18,134 bases of DNA from JACJYE01 sp964432875 (GCA_964432875.1 CAYSPJ010000102.1:1-18134); one strand, 5' to 3'. Counted from the stretch's first letter, positions 1-7,943 are shown. Notes: generated by a model not told the origin, from the letters alone. Translations and numbers: made by a program.

Positions 1-815
1 AGCCCGATGCACAGCCCATTGACTGCCATGAGCCGGCCGATTTGCCCTTCGTCCAGTAAGACTTCTTGCCGCATGAAAACGGGGAGGGTGGAAAAAAGCT
101 GCATGAACGCAATAGCATTGAGCAAGGCCAAGAACAGGAAAAATACGTATTTCCGATCGCGGAATACCGAGCTGTGCACGGGCAGGTTAGCTTCCTCTTC
201 GCTTTCTTCCTGCGGCAGGTGCCGGATAGGGAGCGCCCAACGGAAAAAAAGGGCCGCCGCGATGCAGGTCAGGCCATCAATCCAGAACAGCCAGCCGTAG
301 CCTAGGCCGAGGGCGATCATGCCGCCAGCGGCAGGCCCCAATGCCCAGCCCAGGTTGATAGCCATGCGCAGCAGCGCTATGGCGCGCGTACGGTTGCGGA
401 TATGGCTGTAAGCGGCTATGGCAGCAAAATTGGCCGGCCGGAAGGCATCCGCGATAGTGCTTGTGATGAAGACGACCAAGCAAATGCCATAGAAAGACTC
501 CACATAGCCCAGCGCAATGAACGCAAAGCCACTGATGAAGAGCGACCAGAACTGCGTGAAATAAAAGCCGATGCGATCGATAAGCCGACCGCCCACATAA
601 GCGCCGAGCACAGAGCCCGCGCCAAAAGCACTCATTACCCAGCCAGTCTTGCCCAAACTGAAGCCCAGCTCTTGGGTGAGGTACACGGCTAGAAATGGGA
701 TGACCATGCTGCCTGCCCGGTTAATGAGCATCACACTCGACAACAGCCACACCTCTTTCGACAAGCCGCCGAAAGATTCGCGGTAGACACCAAAAGCCTT
801 TTTTAACATTTTCAT
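1..815 (-). CDS. MFS transporter, N-terminal 271 codons (gene runs off the left edge)
   Basis: The reverse strand is open from an ATG at 815 to the window edge, so the C-terminal part is missing. The translation begins MKMLKKAFGVYRESFGG and is strongly hydrophobic, with successive membrane-spanning stretches. Between helices 2 and 3 lies GGRLIDRIG (about residues 75-83), which matches the major facilitator motif A loop. A second conserved stretch, RNRTRAIALLRMAINLGWA, resembles the segment leading into helix 4-5. After about six helices comes a charged central loop rich in E (QEESEEEA), then the second helix bundle starts. The family moves small solutes or drugs across the inner membrane by proton coupling. 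The substrate cannot be told from this half. A second in-frame ATG two codons downstream is also possible. The gene looks monocistronic, with the tRNA-Gly unit upstream on the same strand. Confidence 0.9.
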   Translation of the reverse strand, partial: MKMLKKAFGVYRESFGGLSKEVWLLSSVMLINRAGSMVIPFLAVYLTQELGFSLGKTGWVMSAFGAGSVLGAYVGGRLIDRIGFYFTQFWSLFISGFAFIALGYVESFYGICLVVFITSTIADAFRPANFAAIAAYSHIRNRTRAIALLRMAINLGWALGPAAGGMIALGLGYGWLFWIDGLTCIAAALFFRWALPIRHLPQEESEEEANLPVHSSVFRDRKYVFFLFLALLNAIAFMQLFSTLPVFMRQEVLLDEGQIGRLMAVNGLCIG

Positions 816-839
816 GGTAGTTACTTCCCGAAAAACACT

Positions 840-873
840 GCAATATAGACAAGGTGCAACCATCTTCATCAAA
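840..873 (-). promoter_or_regulatory. Possible promoter of the MFS gene
   Basis: On the minus strand TTTG (870-873) is followed 22 bases later by TATATTGC (840-847), about 25 bases before the ATG. This is an imperfect match to the Bacteroidota TTTG/TAnnTTTG promoter, so the call is tentative. Confidence 0.3.
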
Positions 874-897
874 TAACCCCGGTATAAGCACTTATTA

Positions 898-945
898 AAA
901 GTGCGAAGGTGAGCACTCCTGAGGGGATGCTCACCTTCGCACTTT
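898..945 (-). terminator. Strong rho-independent terminator after tRNA-Gly
   Basis: The arms AAAGTGCGAAGGTGAGCA (898-915) and its exact reverse complement (928-945) form a perfect 18-bp stem around a 12-base loop. Read on the minus strand, the stem ends in CTTT followed by TAATAAG, giving a short U-rich tail. It lies about 46 bases past the 3' end of the tRNA on the same strand and before the MFS promoter region. It therefore most likely ends the tRNA transcript and insulates the MFS gene. Confidence 0.8.
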
Positions 946-989
946 CAAAGCTTATAAAGCCTTAGGGCTTATTTTCACTGATTCTTTAT

Positions 990-1063
<74 letters not shown>

Positions 1064-1103
1064 ATAAATGCAACAGCCTGACTGCTGCCTTTTTTTCAGG
1101 CTA

Positions 1104-1134
1104 CAAAATTAGTCTATTTTTAGATTGCCTGCAA
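1104..1134 (-). promoter_or_regulatory. Promoter of tRNA-Gly
   Basis: On the minus strand TTG (1132-1134) is separated by exactly 20 bases from TAATTTTG (1104-1111), a perfect TAnnTTTG -7 element of the Bacteroidota primary sigma factor. The tRNA 5' end lies 40 bases downstream, which leaves a short 5' leader for RNase P. Confidence 0.7.
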
Positions 1135-1180
1135 GGGGCAAGGCAAAAAACTTTCATCTATCCTGAAATGCGCCCCTATG

Positions 1181-1216
1181 AAAAACGGCGGCGCTGAAAT
1201 TCAGCACCGCCGTTTT
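1181..1216 (-). terminator. Rho-independent terminator of the AT-hook protein gene
   Basis: Read on the minus strand, AAAACGGCGGTGCTGA pairs with TCAGCGCCGCCGTTTT across a tiny loop. All pairs are Watson-Crick except one G-U, which would be a C-A mismatch in the plus direction. A run of five T closes it. It sits about 70 bases after the stop at 1286, so it terminates the leftward AT-hook gene. Confidence 0.8.
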
Positions 1217-1285
1217 CAGGCGGATTCAAATCATGCTTCAAAAAAGCAGTGGATTTAAGCGGGTTCAGGTTGTAAGTTTATGCCC

Positions 1286-2398
1286 TTAATCCCGAGCATA
1301 TTTTTTGGGGAGTTCCCCTTTTTCGTCTACCCATTCTGTCAGGGCATAGTAGTGGCCGCGGCCCGGCTTCTCCACTTTGACAATCAAATCTTTCTTGAAG
1401 ATCAATTTTTGCAGGCTGCGGTTGAGCTGCACCTTGGTCTGGGCTTCGCCGAGCTTATTCTGCGGGTTAGCCTTGGCGATAGCAACGAGATTAGGGGTTG
1501 TCAGGAAGTGCTGTTTCTCCTGGAGGCTATTGAGGATGAATTCATCCCATTCCGACAAGGCATCGTCGGCTTTAGGCCTCCCTGGTTTTTTAGGGGCGGC
1601 TGCAGCGGCAGGTTTTTCCTTTGCCGGGCGGCCTGGTTTTTGGGGCTCCTTTGGGGTTTTCGCAGCAGCAGTAGCTTTAGCGGCGGGTTTTGTTTTAACG
1701 GGACGCCCCGGTTTTTTAGGCTCTTTTTTTGGCGTTTCGGCAGCAGCAACTACGCTAGTTTCAGCCGCAGCTTTCGCCTTAGCTGGGCGGCCTGGCTTTT
1801 TAGGCGCTTCAGCTGTCGTGGTGCTTGCTTCAGCCGTCGTTTTTGCCTTAGTTGGGCGGCCGGGTTTTTTAGGTGCATCAGCCGTCGTTTTTGCCTTAGC
1901 TGGGCGGCCGGGCTTTTTAGGTGCATCAGCCGTCGTTTTTGCTTTGGCTGGGCGCCCCGGTTTCTTAGGCGCTTCAACCGCAGCGATACTTTCTTCAGCA
2001 GCAGCCTTACGCGGCCTGCCCGCTTTTTTGGGAGCGTTTTCGGCCTTTGGCGGCCTGCCGGGCCTGCCGGGTGCTTTGGCTTTTTCCGGCTCAGTTGCGG
2101 GAGCAGTTTCCTTCGCCGGGCTGGCTTCGGCTTTTGGGGCTTTTGTCGTAGCTTCTTTGCGCGGGCGCCCACCTCGGCCGCTCGGCTTGGGTGTTGCCAC
2201 TGGCTCTTCTTTCATGATAGCATCCAAAGACGGCACTGGCGCATCAGCTAAGGCTTCCAGCGCAGCACTGGCATACTGTTCCAGCTGTTGAAGGATAAGG
2301 CTGTTGTACTGTAATTGTACTTCTAATTTTCGCTGATTAGAGCGGTATTGATTTAGAAGGTCCCGAATTTCATCCGGTGATAGAGAAGAGAAATTCAT
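1286..2398 (-). CDS. AT-hook array, histone H1-like DNA-binding protein
   Basis: A 370-residue protein. Residues 1-60 are polar and helix-forming (RDLLNQYRSNQRKLEVQLQ), suggesting a short coiled coil for self-association. Residues 70-280 are low in complexity (A, K, P, T, E) and carry about ten GRP cores of the AT-hook type, near residues 77, 114, 128, 148, 164, 180, 203, 231, 256 and 273. Most have the form KKPGRPAK. AT-hooks insert R-G-R-P-like cores into the minor groove of A/T-rich DNA. Residues 281-370 form a separate folded domain (LSEWDEFILNSLQEKQ to LPKKYARD) with a helix-turn-helix-like pattern and a GRGHYYAL strand, perhaps winged-helix. The protein probably acts as a nucleoid-associated factor. 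The gene is monocistronic with a clear terminator. No Shine-Dalgarno is visible, so the ATG start rests on its being the first in frame. The family name is descriptive; the specific role is unknown. Confidence 0.85.
   Translation of the reverse strand: MNFSSLSPDEIRDLLNQYRSNQRKLEVQLQYNSLILQQLEQYASAALEALADAPVPSLDAIMKEEPVATPKPSGRGGRPRKEATTKAPKAEASPAKETAPATEPEKAKAPGRPGRPPKAENAPKKAGRPRKAAAEESIAAVEAPKKPGRPAKAKTTADAPKKPGRPAKAKTTADAPKKPGRPTKAKTTAEASTTTAEAPKKPGRPAKAKAAAETSVVAAAETPKKEPKKPGRPVKTKPAAKATAAAKTPKEPQKPGRPAKEKPAAAAAPKKPGRPKADDALSEWDEFILNSLQEKQHFLTTPNLVAIAKANPQNKLGEAQTKVQLNRSLQKLIFKKDLIVKVEKPGRGHYYALTEWVDEKGELPKKYARD
1831..1974. repeat. Three tandem 48-bp repeats inside the AT-hook gene
   Basis: Copies start at 1831, 1879 and 1927, each beginning CAGCCGTCGTTTTTGC on the plus strand. 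Each encodes a 16-residue AT-hook unit of the form TTADAPKKPGRPAKAK. The first two copies are nearly identical and the third has drifted slightly. More diverged units flank them, consistent with growth of the array by in-frame unit duplication. Confidence 0.85.
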
Positions 2399-2930
2399 AT
2401 CGGCAGCATTTTATGTTTTTTATAAACTTATTGTGATAAGGTCAGCATGATGAGCGAAACGTTATTTTCAACCCAGCCGCAGGCTTTAGAAGAAGCGCCA
2501 CGTAGCTAAGTGGCGGGAAAAATGCCCTGGGGGTAGAAAAGGACCGTTTTTTACTCGCGCTTAATCCTACCGAAATAAGCCTGATAAACGAACCCAACAT
2601 TTATAACAACACTGGATTCCTTTATTTGCCTGCAAAGGAAGCTGTTTTTTTTTAGAATTAAAAATAAAAAACATTTTTTATTGCCGGGAAGTAGTCTCCC
2701 CTCTACTCTAAGCCAAGCGCTTGTTAAAATCATCTTGCGATGTAGAGCAGCAGCCTTGGCGATGAATTGTCAATAGGTATATCCCGCAAGGAGAGGAAGT
2801 TTTTTGTGGAGATGAATTTTTTGGAAAAGCTTTACCCTGAAAAGCTCCGAGTTGCGAGTTATGAGCCGCTTGAAGCTCAAATGCAAATTTCACTTCTTAT
2901 ACCCACAGGGCGTATGAGGTGGATAAAATA
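2399..2930. other. Intergenic region without a supported gene
   Basis: This stretch separates two leftward genes. The open frames at 2551-2733 and 2708-2893 (minus strand) are short, cysteine-rich or low in complexity and resemble no family I know. A 7-bp hairpin, TTCCTTT (2617-2623) with AAAGGAA (2634-2640), is followed by nine T (2645-2653). It would only work as a rightward terminator, yet no rightward gene lies upstream. A 6-bp hairpin CGCCAC/GTGGCG lies near 2498-2516. No exact TAnnTTTG element was found for the AT-hook gene; TAAGTTTA about 35 bases before its ATG is the nearest match. Confidence 0.5.
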
Positions 2931-2973
2931 AACCCCGATGCCGGATAAACATGCCTCATCCGGCACCGGGGTT
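2931..2973 (-). terminator. Rho-independent terminator of the metalloprotease gene
   Basis: On the minus strand AACCCCGGTGCCGGAT (2973-2958) pairs with ATCCGGCATCGGGGTT (2946-2931), giving 16 pairs including one G-U. The loop is 11 bases, and the tail TATTTTATCC follows. It starts ten bases after the stop codon at 2983. The wobble position shows that the hairpin is optimal only in the leftward direction. Confidence 0.85.
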
Positions 2974-2982
2974 AGCATTGAC

Positions 2983-5508
2983 TTATTCAAAACAAGCGGG
3001 GCCGTGGTTGTGCTCCAGGGCGCTGGGCGCAGTTGGGGCTGGCGTTTTTGCAGGCATCTTGCCTTCTTCGATCATTTCGATACGGGCAATTAAATCTTGC
3101 AGATGAAAACGCGAAACCTCATCTTTATGCCGCTTAGCTTGTTTGCTGATATCTGCTTTCAATTTATCCAAGGTAGCGCGGGCCATGGCTTTGATATCTG
3201 AACGATCGTGCTGGTTGGCGCTGAGCTGCATCAAATCGCCCATTTGAGCAATATAGGCGCGCTGCAAATTGCGGCGATAGGAATCGATGCTCTTGCCCTG
3301 ATAAACCTCCTGGAAAACCCCCTGGCGGGTATCGTCAAATAAGTTTTTGAGGCTATACGCTGCCGCACCGTTGAGCGCTTCATTTTCCGACACGCGGTTG
3401 AGGCGGTTGGCTTGAAATAACAACCCCAGGGCATACTCCTGCAGGCTGCGGATATTATCCATGGTGCCGGCGGCCTGGATACGGGCCAGGATATCGGTTT
3501 GGAGCAGCCAAGCTGGAGTCTGAAAAACCTGCTGGTTGATGAAATTCACCGCTGCCGCCTGCCGGGCTTTGGGCACATGGGTATAAACTATGCCTTCCTC
3601 ATCGGCCGTTTTGCTTTTCTTCCAAACGCCGCCGACATTATTGCCCACATGGCCCGTATAACGGCGCAATTGCCCGATAACCTGGCCGTACAGTTCTTCC
3701 AGTTCCGTATAGTCTTTGCCCGCCTCACTGCTCCACTCGATGAGCTGGCTGGTGATGCGCTGGAGGTTGGCGACGCCAAGCTGGCTGGCTAATACGGCAT
3801 CATTGCTGAGGTCTTCGGTCTGCGCACTAGGATCTACGACGGCAAACTGCTGCTGGCCATAGTGATAGAGGGGGTTGTCCGCCCGCTCTTTGACCCAGTT
3901 GTTGAGGATGGGGGCTTCGGCTTCGGGCGAATCGGCTTCGGGGATGTATTTGTAGCCGAAGATGATCGACCAATCGTCATAAGGCCCGATTGCAGGGAAC
4001 AAGCCAGCGCCTTGGTCTTCTGGTTGAGCGACGTAATTGAAGCGCGCATAATCCATGATGGAAGGCGCGACGCCCATGCGCTGTACGAAGCCAGCTTTGC
4101 GCAGGGAATCTACTGGATAAGCAGCGCTGGACCCCATGTTGTGAGGCAGGCCAAGGGTATGCCCCACCTCGTGAGCAGCTACGAAGCGGATAAGCTCACC
4201 CATGACTTCGGTGTCAAATTTGACGCTGCGCGCTGCCGGGTTGACGGCGGCAGTCTGGATCAGGAACCAATTGCGCAGCAAGTTCATCACGTTGTGGTAC
4301 CAGATGATATCGCTTTCCAGTATCTCGCCGGTGCGCGGGTCGTGCACGTGCGGGCCCATGGCGTTCTGGATTTCGGTGGCTACGTAACGGATTACAGAGT
4401 AGCGCACGTCTTCCGGGCTCCAATCGGGGTCTTCTTCCGCGCTGGGCGGGTCTTTGGCCAGGATCGCATTCTTAAAGCCGGCTTTTTCAAAAGCCGATTG
4501 CCAGTCTTCTACGCCTTTCTTGAGATACGGGCGCCACTCTTCCGGCGTAGCCGGGTCGATGTAATAGACGATGGGCTTGACTGGTTCTACCAGCTCGCCC
4601 CGCTTATAGGCTTCGACGTCTTTGGGCTCCAGCCGCCAGCGGGTGATATAGCGGCGCTTGGCAGCCTTTTGTTCGTCCAGCCCGTAATCGACTTGCTGGA
4701 AGGAGAAATAACCCACGCGCGCATCGTAAAAGCGCGGCTGCATGGGCTTTTCCGGCAACAGGATAAAAGATTGGTTCATCTCTACCGAAAGCGTGCCCGT
4801 AACCTGGTTGTCGGGCAATTTATCGCCAGTAAAGGTCAGCAGATGGCGCACTTCTACATTTTCTGGGAAGGACTTGATGTTGTTGATGAAGCTGCGTTTG
4901 CCATCCAGGCTTTTAATGCCAAATTGTCGGCGCTGCCCGTCCGATAGCGGGCCGATCATCGCAACGTCGGTGGTAAAGAGCGGGCTGATGTCTATCAAGG
5001 CCGCTGAGCTGTCTTTATTGAAAGCCAAGCGTTCGAAAGACATGATAATGGGTTCGAAATTGTTGTTGCGCACTGATTCATAAATCGGCTTGCCTTCAGT
5101 GGCTACGTTATTGTAAGACACCGAACGGAGCAGGATGCGTTTGTCCTTTGCTTGCCAACGGATGACTTGCTGGGGCCGCGAGCGCATGCCCGCCCCGCCA
5201 AAGCTGAGGTTTTTCACATAACCTGAAATACGGCTGGTGACCAGGATTTCTTTCTCCATGAGCCCCAACGGCAATTCGAAATAGTATTTCTCATCGACTT
5301 TATGCACGATAAAAAGCCCGCTATCCGTCACGGCTTTTTCAGTGATAAAATCGGCATAGCCCTTTTCCTTCGGGCCTTTTTTGCTGTCTTTTGCCTCTTC
5401 TTTACTTTCCGTGGCTTCTTTACTCTCCTCCTGTGCGTTCAGGCAGAAGGAGGGCGTTAGCAGGAGGGCGAAGAGGAAAATTAGCAAGCGTAAGTGATTA
5501 GGTTGCAT
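2983..5508 (-). CDS. Secreted zinc-dependent metalloprotease (DUF5117/DUF4953 type)
   Basis: An 841-residue protein. Residues 1-25 form a typical signal peptide (LRLLIFLFALLLTPSFCLNAQ region), followed by a K/E-rich linker to about residue 50. The N-terminal half fits the DUF5118/DUF5117 region that precedes the catalytic domain in this family. The catalytic metzincin signature HEVGHTLGLPHN is at 446-457: H446, H450 and H456 bind zinc and E447 is the general base. The Met-turn follows as SIMDYARF around 483-490. The C-terminal third is helical and ends in a His-containing tail (EHNHGPACFE) with no recognisable T9SS sorting domain, so periplasmic or outer-membrane location is likely. Family members are large Bacteroidota and Proteobacteria peptidases of unknown substrate. 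The gene stands alone, with a TATTTTTG -7 element upstream and a strong terminator downstream. Confidence 0.92.
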   Translation of the reverse strand: MQPNHLRLLIFLFALLLTPSFCLNAQEESKEATESKEEAKDSKKGPKEKGYADFITEKAVTDSGLFIVHKVDEKYYFELPLGLMEKEILVTSRISGYVKNLSFGGAGMRSRPQQVIRWQAKDKRILLRSVSYNNVATEGKPIYESVRNNNFEPIIMSFERLAFNKDSSAALIDISPLFTTDVAMIGPLSDGQRRQFGIKSLDGKRSFINNIKSFPENVEVRHLLTFTGDKLPDNQVTGTLSVEMNQSFILLPEKPMQPRFYDARVGYFSFQQVDYGLDEQKAAKRRYITRWRLEPKDVEAYKRGELVEPVKPIVYYIDPATPEEWRPYLKKGVEDWQSAFEKAGFKNAILAKDPPSAEEDPDWSPEDVRYSVIRYVATEIQNAMGPHVHDPRTGEILESDIIWYHNVMNLLRNWFLIQTAAVNPAARSVKFDTEVMGELIRFVAAHEVGHTLGLPHNMGSSAAYPVDSLRKAGFVQRMGVAPSIMDYARFNYVAQPEDQGAGLFPAIGPYDDWSIIFGYKYIPEADSPEAEAPILNNWVKERADNPLYHYGQQQFAVVDPSAQTEDLSNDAVLASQLGVANLQRITSQLIEWSSEAGKDYTELEELYGQVIGQLRRYTGHVGNNVGGVWKKSKTADEEGIVYTHVPKARQAAAVNFINQQVFQTPAWLLQTDILARIQAAGTMDNIRSLQEYALGLLFQANRLNRVSENEALNGAAAYSLKNLFDDTRQGVFQEVYQGKSIDSYRRNLQRAYIAQMGDLMQLSANQHDRSDIKAMARATLDKLKADISKQAKRHKDEVSRFHLQDLIARIEMIEEGKMPAKTPAPTAPSALEHNHGPACFE

Positions 5509-5533
5509 TTTATTCGTTTTTTATGTTGCGCGG

Positions 5534-5541
5534 CAAAAATA
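5534..5541 (-). promoter_or_regulatory. -7 promoter element of the metalloprotease gene
   Basis: TATTTTTG on the minus strand matches TAnnTTTG exactly and lies 25 bases before the ATG at 5508. No TTG is found 17-23 bases upstream, so only half of the promoter is supported. Confidence 0.5.
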
Positions 5542-5791
5542 GTGTTTTCCGAGAAAAACGGAAGCAGTGTTCGACAATAACCGCCAGGACGTCGGCAATC
5601 CCGCCAAAAGGGCCGTCCTGCCCTCCCGGTAGCAAGGTGCCAATAAGCGCTTGTTCAGGTTTTATCCTTCGAGCCGAAATGACCACTTTTTCGCTTATGC
5701 TGCTTTGCGCAAACGGGCTTTGAAGCAAGGTGGGCTGAAAACTAAAAAACAGGAGCGCGCCAGGCTTCAACTGCCGCTTGGCCAAGGGGCA

Positions 5792-5839
5792 AAGGGATGA
5801 AACCCCAAAGCCAAAACCTGGCCCGGGATTTCATCCCTT
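5792..5839. repeat. Intergenic inverted repeat
   Basis: AAGGGATGAAA (5792-5802) pairs with TTTCATCCCTT (5829-5839). After one mismatch three more C-G pairs follow, leaving an 18-base loop. It lies in the 416-base gap 5509-5924 between the lyase gene and the metalloprotease promoter. It could be a weak terminator for the leftward lyase gene, although it is about 85 bases past the stop and has only a short T run, or a copy of an interspersed repeat. The rest of the gap holds only open frames without family resemblance. Confidence 0.5.
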
Positions 5840-5924
5840 AACCGCTGCTTTTTATTCGACATCTTACGCGGGGGATTACCCTGGGCTAAAATGCCGTGCA
5901 GCATGCGCCTTTGGCTGCCCTGAA

Positions 5925-7334
5925 CTATAAGGGTTCAAAGCGCGCCTGGAAGAAACGCAGGCGCTTGGGCTCGTACACCATTTTCAGGCCCTTGCTAGCC
6001 TCGCGCTGGCTATAGACCTCCTGTACCGACTCGGCCACTACGTCCATGTGCGCCTCGGTATAAACGCGGCGGGGGATGGTCAGGCGGGTGAGCTCCAGCT
6101 TGGGATGGCGGTGTTGCCCGGTCTGCGGGTCGCGGCCAGCACTGACGATGCCGCGCTCCATGCTGCGGATGCCAGAGTCGAGATAAAGCTCAGCGGCCAG
6201 CGTCTGCCCCGGGAAGGAATCCTGCGGGAGGTGTGGGTAGAAGCGGCGGGCATCCAGGAAGATGGCGTGGCCGCCCACTGGCAGTACGATGGGGATTTCC
6301 CAGTCGATGAGCAGCTGCCCAAGGTAGAGCACCTGGCCCACGCGGGCGCGGATGTGGTCGTCCTGCACGGATTCCTGGATGCCGATGGCCATCGCCTCCA
6401 TATCGCGGCCGGCCATGCCGCCATAGGTATGCAGGCCTTCGTACACCACCACCATATTGCGCAGCTCGTCGAAGCGCTCTTCATCATTGACTGCCAGCCA
6501 GCCGCCGATATTGACCAGGTGGTCTTTCTTGCCGCTCATCCAGGCGCCGTCGGTATAGTTGCAAAATTCTTTGAGGATTTCGGCCACAGGCTTGCCAGCA
6601 TAGCCTTCTTCCCGCTGTTGGATGAAGTAGGCGTTTTCCACCATGCGCGTAGCATCCAACAACAGCAGGATGCCATACTTATCGCACAGCGCGCGCAGGG
6701 CTTTGACATTGGCCATGCTCACGGGCTGCCCGCCGGCCATATTGACCGTACCGGCCAGGCTGACGTAGGCGATGTTTTCAGCGCCTTGCTTCTTGATTAA
6801 ATCCTCCAATTTATTCAGGTCGATATTGCCTTTGAAAGGGTGGAGGTTTTCCGGGTCGTGCGCCTCATCGATGATGACGTCGGCGAAGATGCCGCCGGCC
6901 AGTTCCTGGTGCAGGCGGGTGGTGGTGAAGTACATATTGCCCGGCACGTACTGCCCTTTCTTGATGAAAGCCTGGCTGATGAGGTGTTCGGCGCCGCGGC
7001 CCTGATGGGTGGGCACCAGGTAGCGGTAGCCGTAATATTGCTGCACGGCCTGCTCCAGATGGTAGTAGTTGGCGCTGCCGGCATAGGCCTCGTCACCCAG
7101 CATCATGCCTGCCCACTGGCGGTCGCTCATGGCGCTGGTGCCGCTGTCGGTCAGCAAATCGATATAAACATCTTCCGAGCGCAGCAGAAAGGTGTTGTAA
7201 CCCGCTTCGCGGATGGCGCGCTCGCGCTCTTCTCGGGTCGTCATACGGATGGGTTCGACCATTTTAATCTTCCAGGGCTCAGCCCAGGAGCGCCGCCCGG
7301 CCTGCTCGCCCATCGTCTTGAATCGGTGAGGCAT
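5925..7334 (-). CDS. tpl: Tyrosine phenol-lyase (beta-tyrosinase), tryptophanase family
   Basis: A 469-residue PLP-dependent beta-eliminating lyase. Members cleave tyrosine to phenol, pyruvate and ammonia (TPL) or tryptophan to indole, pyruvate and ammonia (TnaA). The PLP lysine lies in MSGKKDHLVNIGG (K270). The family segments IDLLTDSGT, GDEAYAGS, PTHQGRGAE and LTIPRRVYT are all present. Aligned by eye with remembered Citrobacter TPL and E. coli TnaA, three specificity positions follow TPL. T137 (in YFTTTR) matches TPL Thr124, where TnaA has Asp. R394 (in SMERGI) matches TPL Arg381, where TnaA has an aliphatic residue. F461 (in LRFFQARF) matches TPL Phe448, where TnaA has His463. Overall wording is also TPL-like. 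Automatic pipelines may label it tryptophanase. The start at 7334 gives about 15 extra N-terminal residues; ATG at 7313 (M8) is an alternative. The enzyme is cytosolic and the gene monocistronic. Confidence 0.85.
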   Translation of the reverse strand: MPHRFKTMGEQAGRRSWAEPWKIKMVEPIRMTTREERERAIREAGYNTFLLRSEDVYIDLLTDSGTSAMSDRQWAGMMLGDEAYAGSANYYHLEQAVQQYYGYRYLVPTHQGRGAEHLISQAFIKKGQYVPGNMYFTTTRLHQELAGGIFADVIIDEAHDPENLHPFKGNIDLNKLEDLIKKQGAENIAYVSLAGTVNMAGGQPVSMANVKALRALCDKYGILLLLDATRMVENAYFIQQREEGYAGKPVAEILKEFCNYTDGAWMSGKKDHLVNIGGWLAVNDEERFDELRNMVVVYEGLHTYGGMAGRDMEAMAIGIQESVQDDHIRARVGQVLYLGQLLIDWEIPIVLPVGGHAIFLDARRFYPHLPQDSFPGQTLAAELYLDSGIRSMERGIVSAGRDPQTGQHRHPKLELTRLTIPRRVYTEAHMDVVAESVQEVYSQREASKGLKMVYEPKRLRFFQARFEPL

Positions 7335-7460
7335 ATTGGTTTGGTTTTATTTCGTTAGCAAAACTGCGCGATGATAGGGAAAAGGCAGGAGATGGGGGAA
7401 GACTTTTGTCACCGGGGGAGGGTGATATATGTTTTCAGGTTCAGGGGGGGATAAGGTGGT

Positions 7461-7943
7461 TTATTCCCCCTCAGAAGCAAGTATCCTGTTATAGAAATTT
7501 TGGTCTATCCAAAAGCCGATTGTTCGGAGTTCATCTAAAAAAGGCTTGACCGCATCAATATGCCCAGCTTTTTTTAGCTAAGAGATGATGCCAATAAGCC
7601 CAACTGTGGGGATGCCCAATTCACGGGCTTTTAGCCGTCCTCGCTTTTCATCGATGATGAGAATATCTGCAGCAGTTTCCAAGGCAAGAGCAATGGCTTC
7701 GCTTTCGCCAAGATCAAGAGTGTTGTTCAAGGTTTGAACCATTGTCAGATTGCTAGCCTGCCGCACCTGTATCTATGAAGCTTCTCGAATCTTGGAGATG
7801 TCGTAACCATGAGCTTCTAATGCAGTCAATTCTTCGAATACAGCATTTGGGAGGATGACTTCAGCAAACAACTCTTGCAGCAAATCGAGCTTGCCAACGC
7901 GGAACAGGCTGCTTATCGCAGTTGTATCAGATACGACAACCAT
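7461..7943 (-). pseudogene. DUF3368 PIN-fold toxin gene broken by two amber codons
   Basis: Translation from ATG 7943 gives a full-length DUF3368 frame of 160 codons ending at TAA 7463-7461, but with TAG at codon 57 (7775-7773) and TAG at codon 122 (7580-7578). The frame never shifts. The part before the first stop begins MVVVSDTTAISSLFRVGKL, with the first acidic PIN residue D6. The middle holds LGESEAIALALE and IIDEKRGR, the other acidic sites. The part after the second stop (KKAGHIDAVKPFLDELR, then GFWIDQNFYNRIL) is the family C-terminus. The first TAG most likely replaces a Trp and the second a Lys or Gln, each one base change away. Such toxins are RNases. The ATG overlaps the stop of the antitoxin gene (TGATG), the usual coupling. 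A GTG at 7766 could restart translation but would lack the N-terminal aspartate. Confidence 0.88.

Noticed and set aside
1377..2291. Long rightward open frame of 304 codons opposite the AT-hook gene
   Set aside because: It is the complement of the low-complexity AT-hook repeats, giving a G/F/A-rich pseudo-repeat. The leftward frame has a sensible domain layout, a terminator and a motif-rich protein.
2708..2893. Leftward open frame of 61 codons
   Set aside because: Short, with no start context, no family resemblance and unusual composition; most likely intergenic.
3862..4947. Rightward open frame of 361 codons within the metalloprotease gene
   Set aside because: The metalloprotease on the other strand has a signal peptide, zinc motif, promoter element and terminator. 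The rightward frame shows no family resemblance.
5510..5785. Leftward open frame of 91 codons upstream of the metalloprotease gene
   Set aside because: It overlaps the -7 promoter element at 5534-5541, shows no family resemblance, and has only two bases between its stop and the protease start.
7409..7425. TCACC/GGTGA hairpin after the DUF3368 pseudogene
   Set aside because: Only five base pairs and no T run on the relevant strand.
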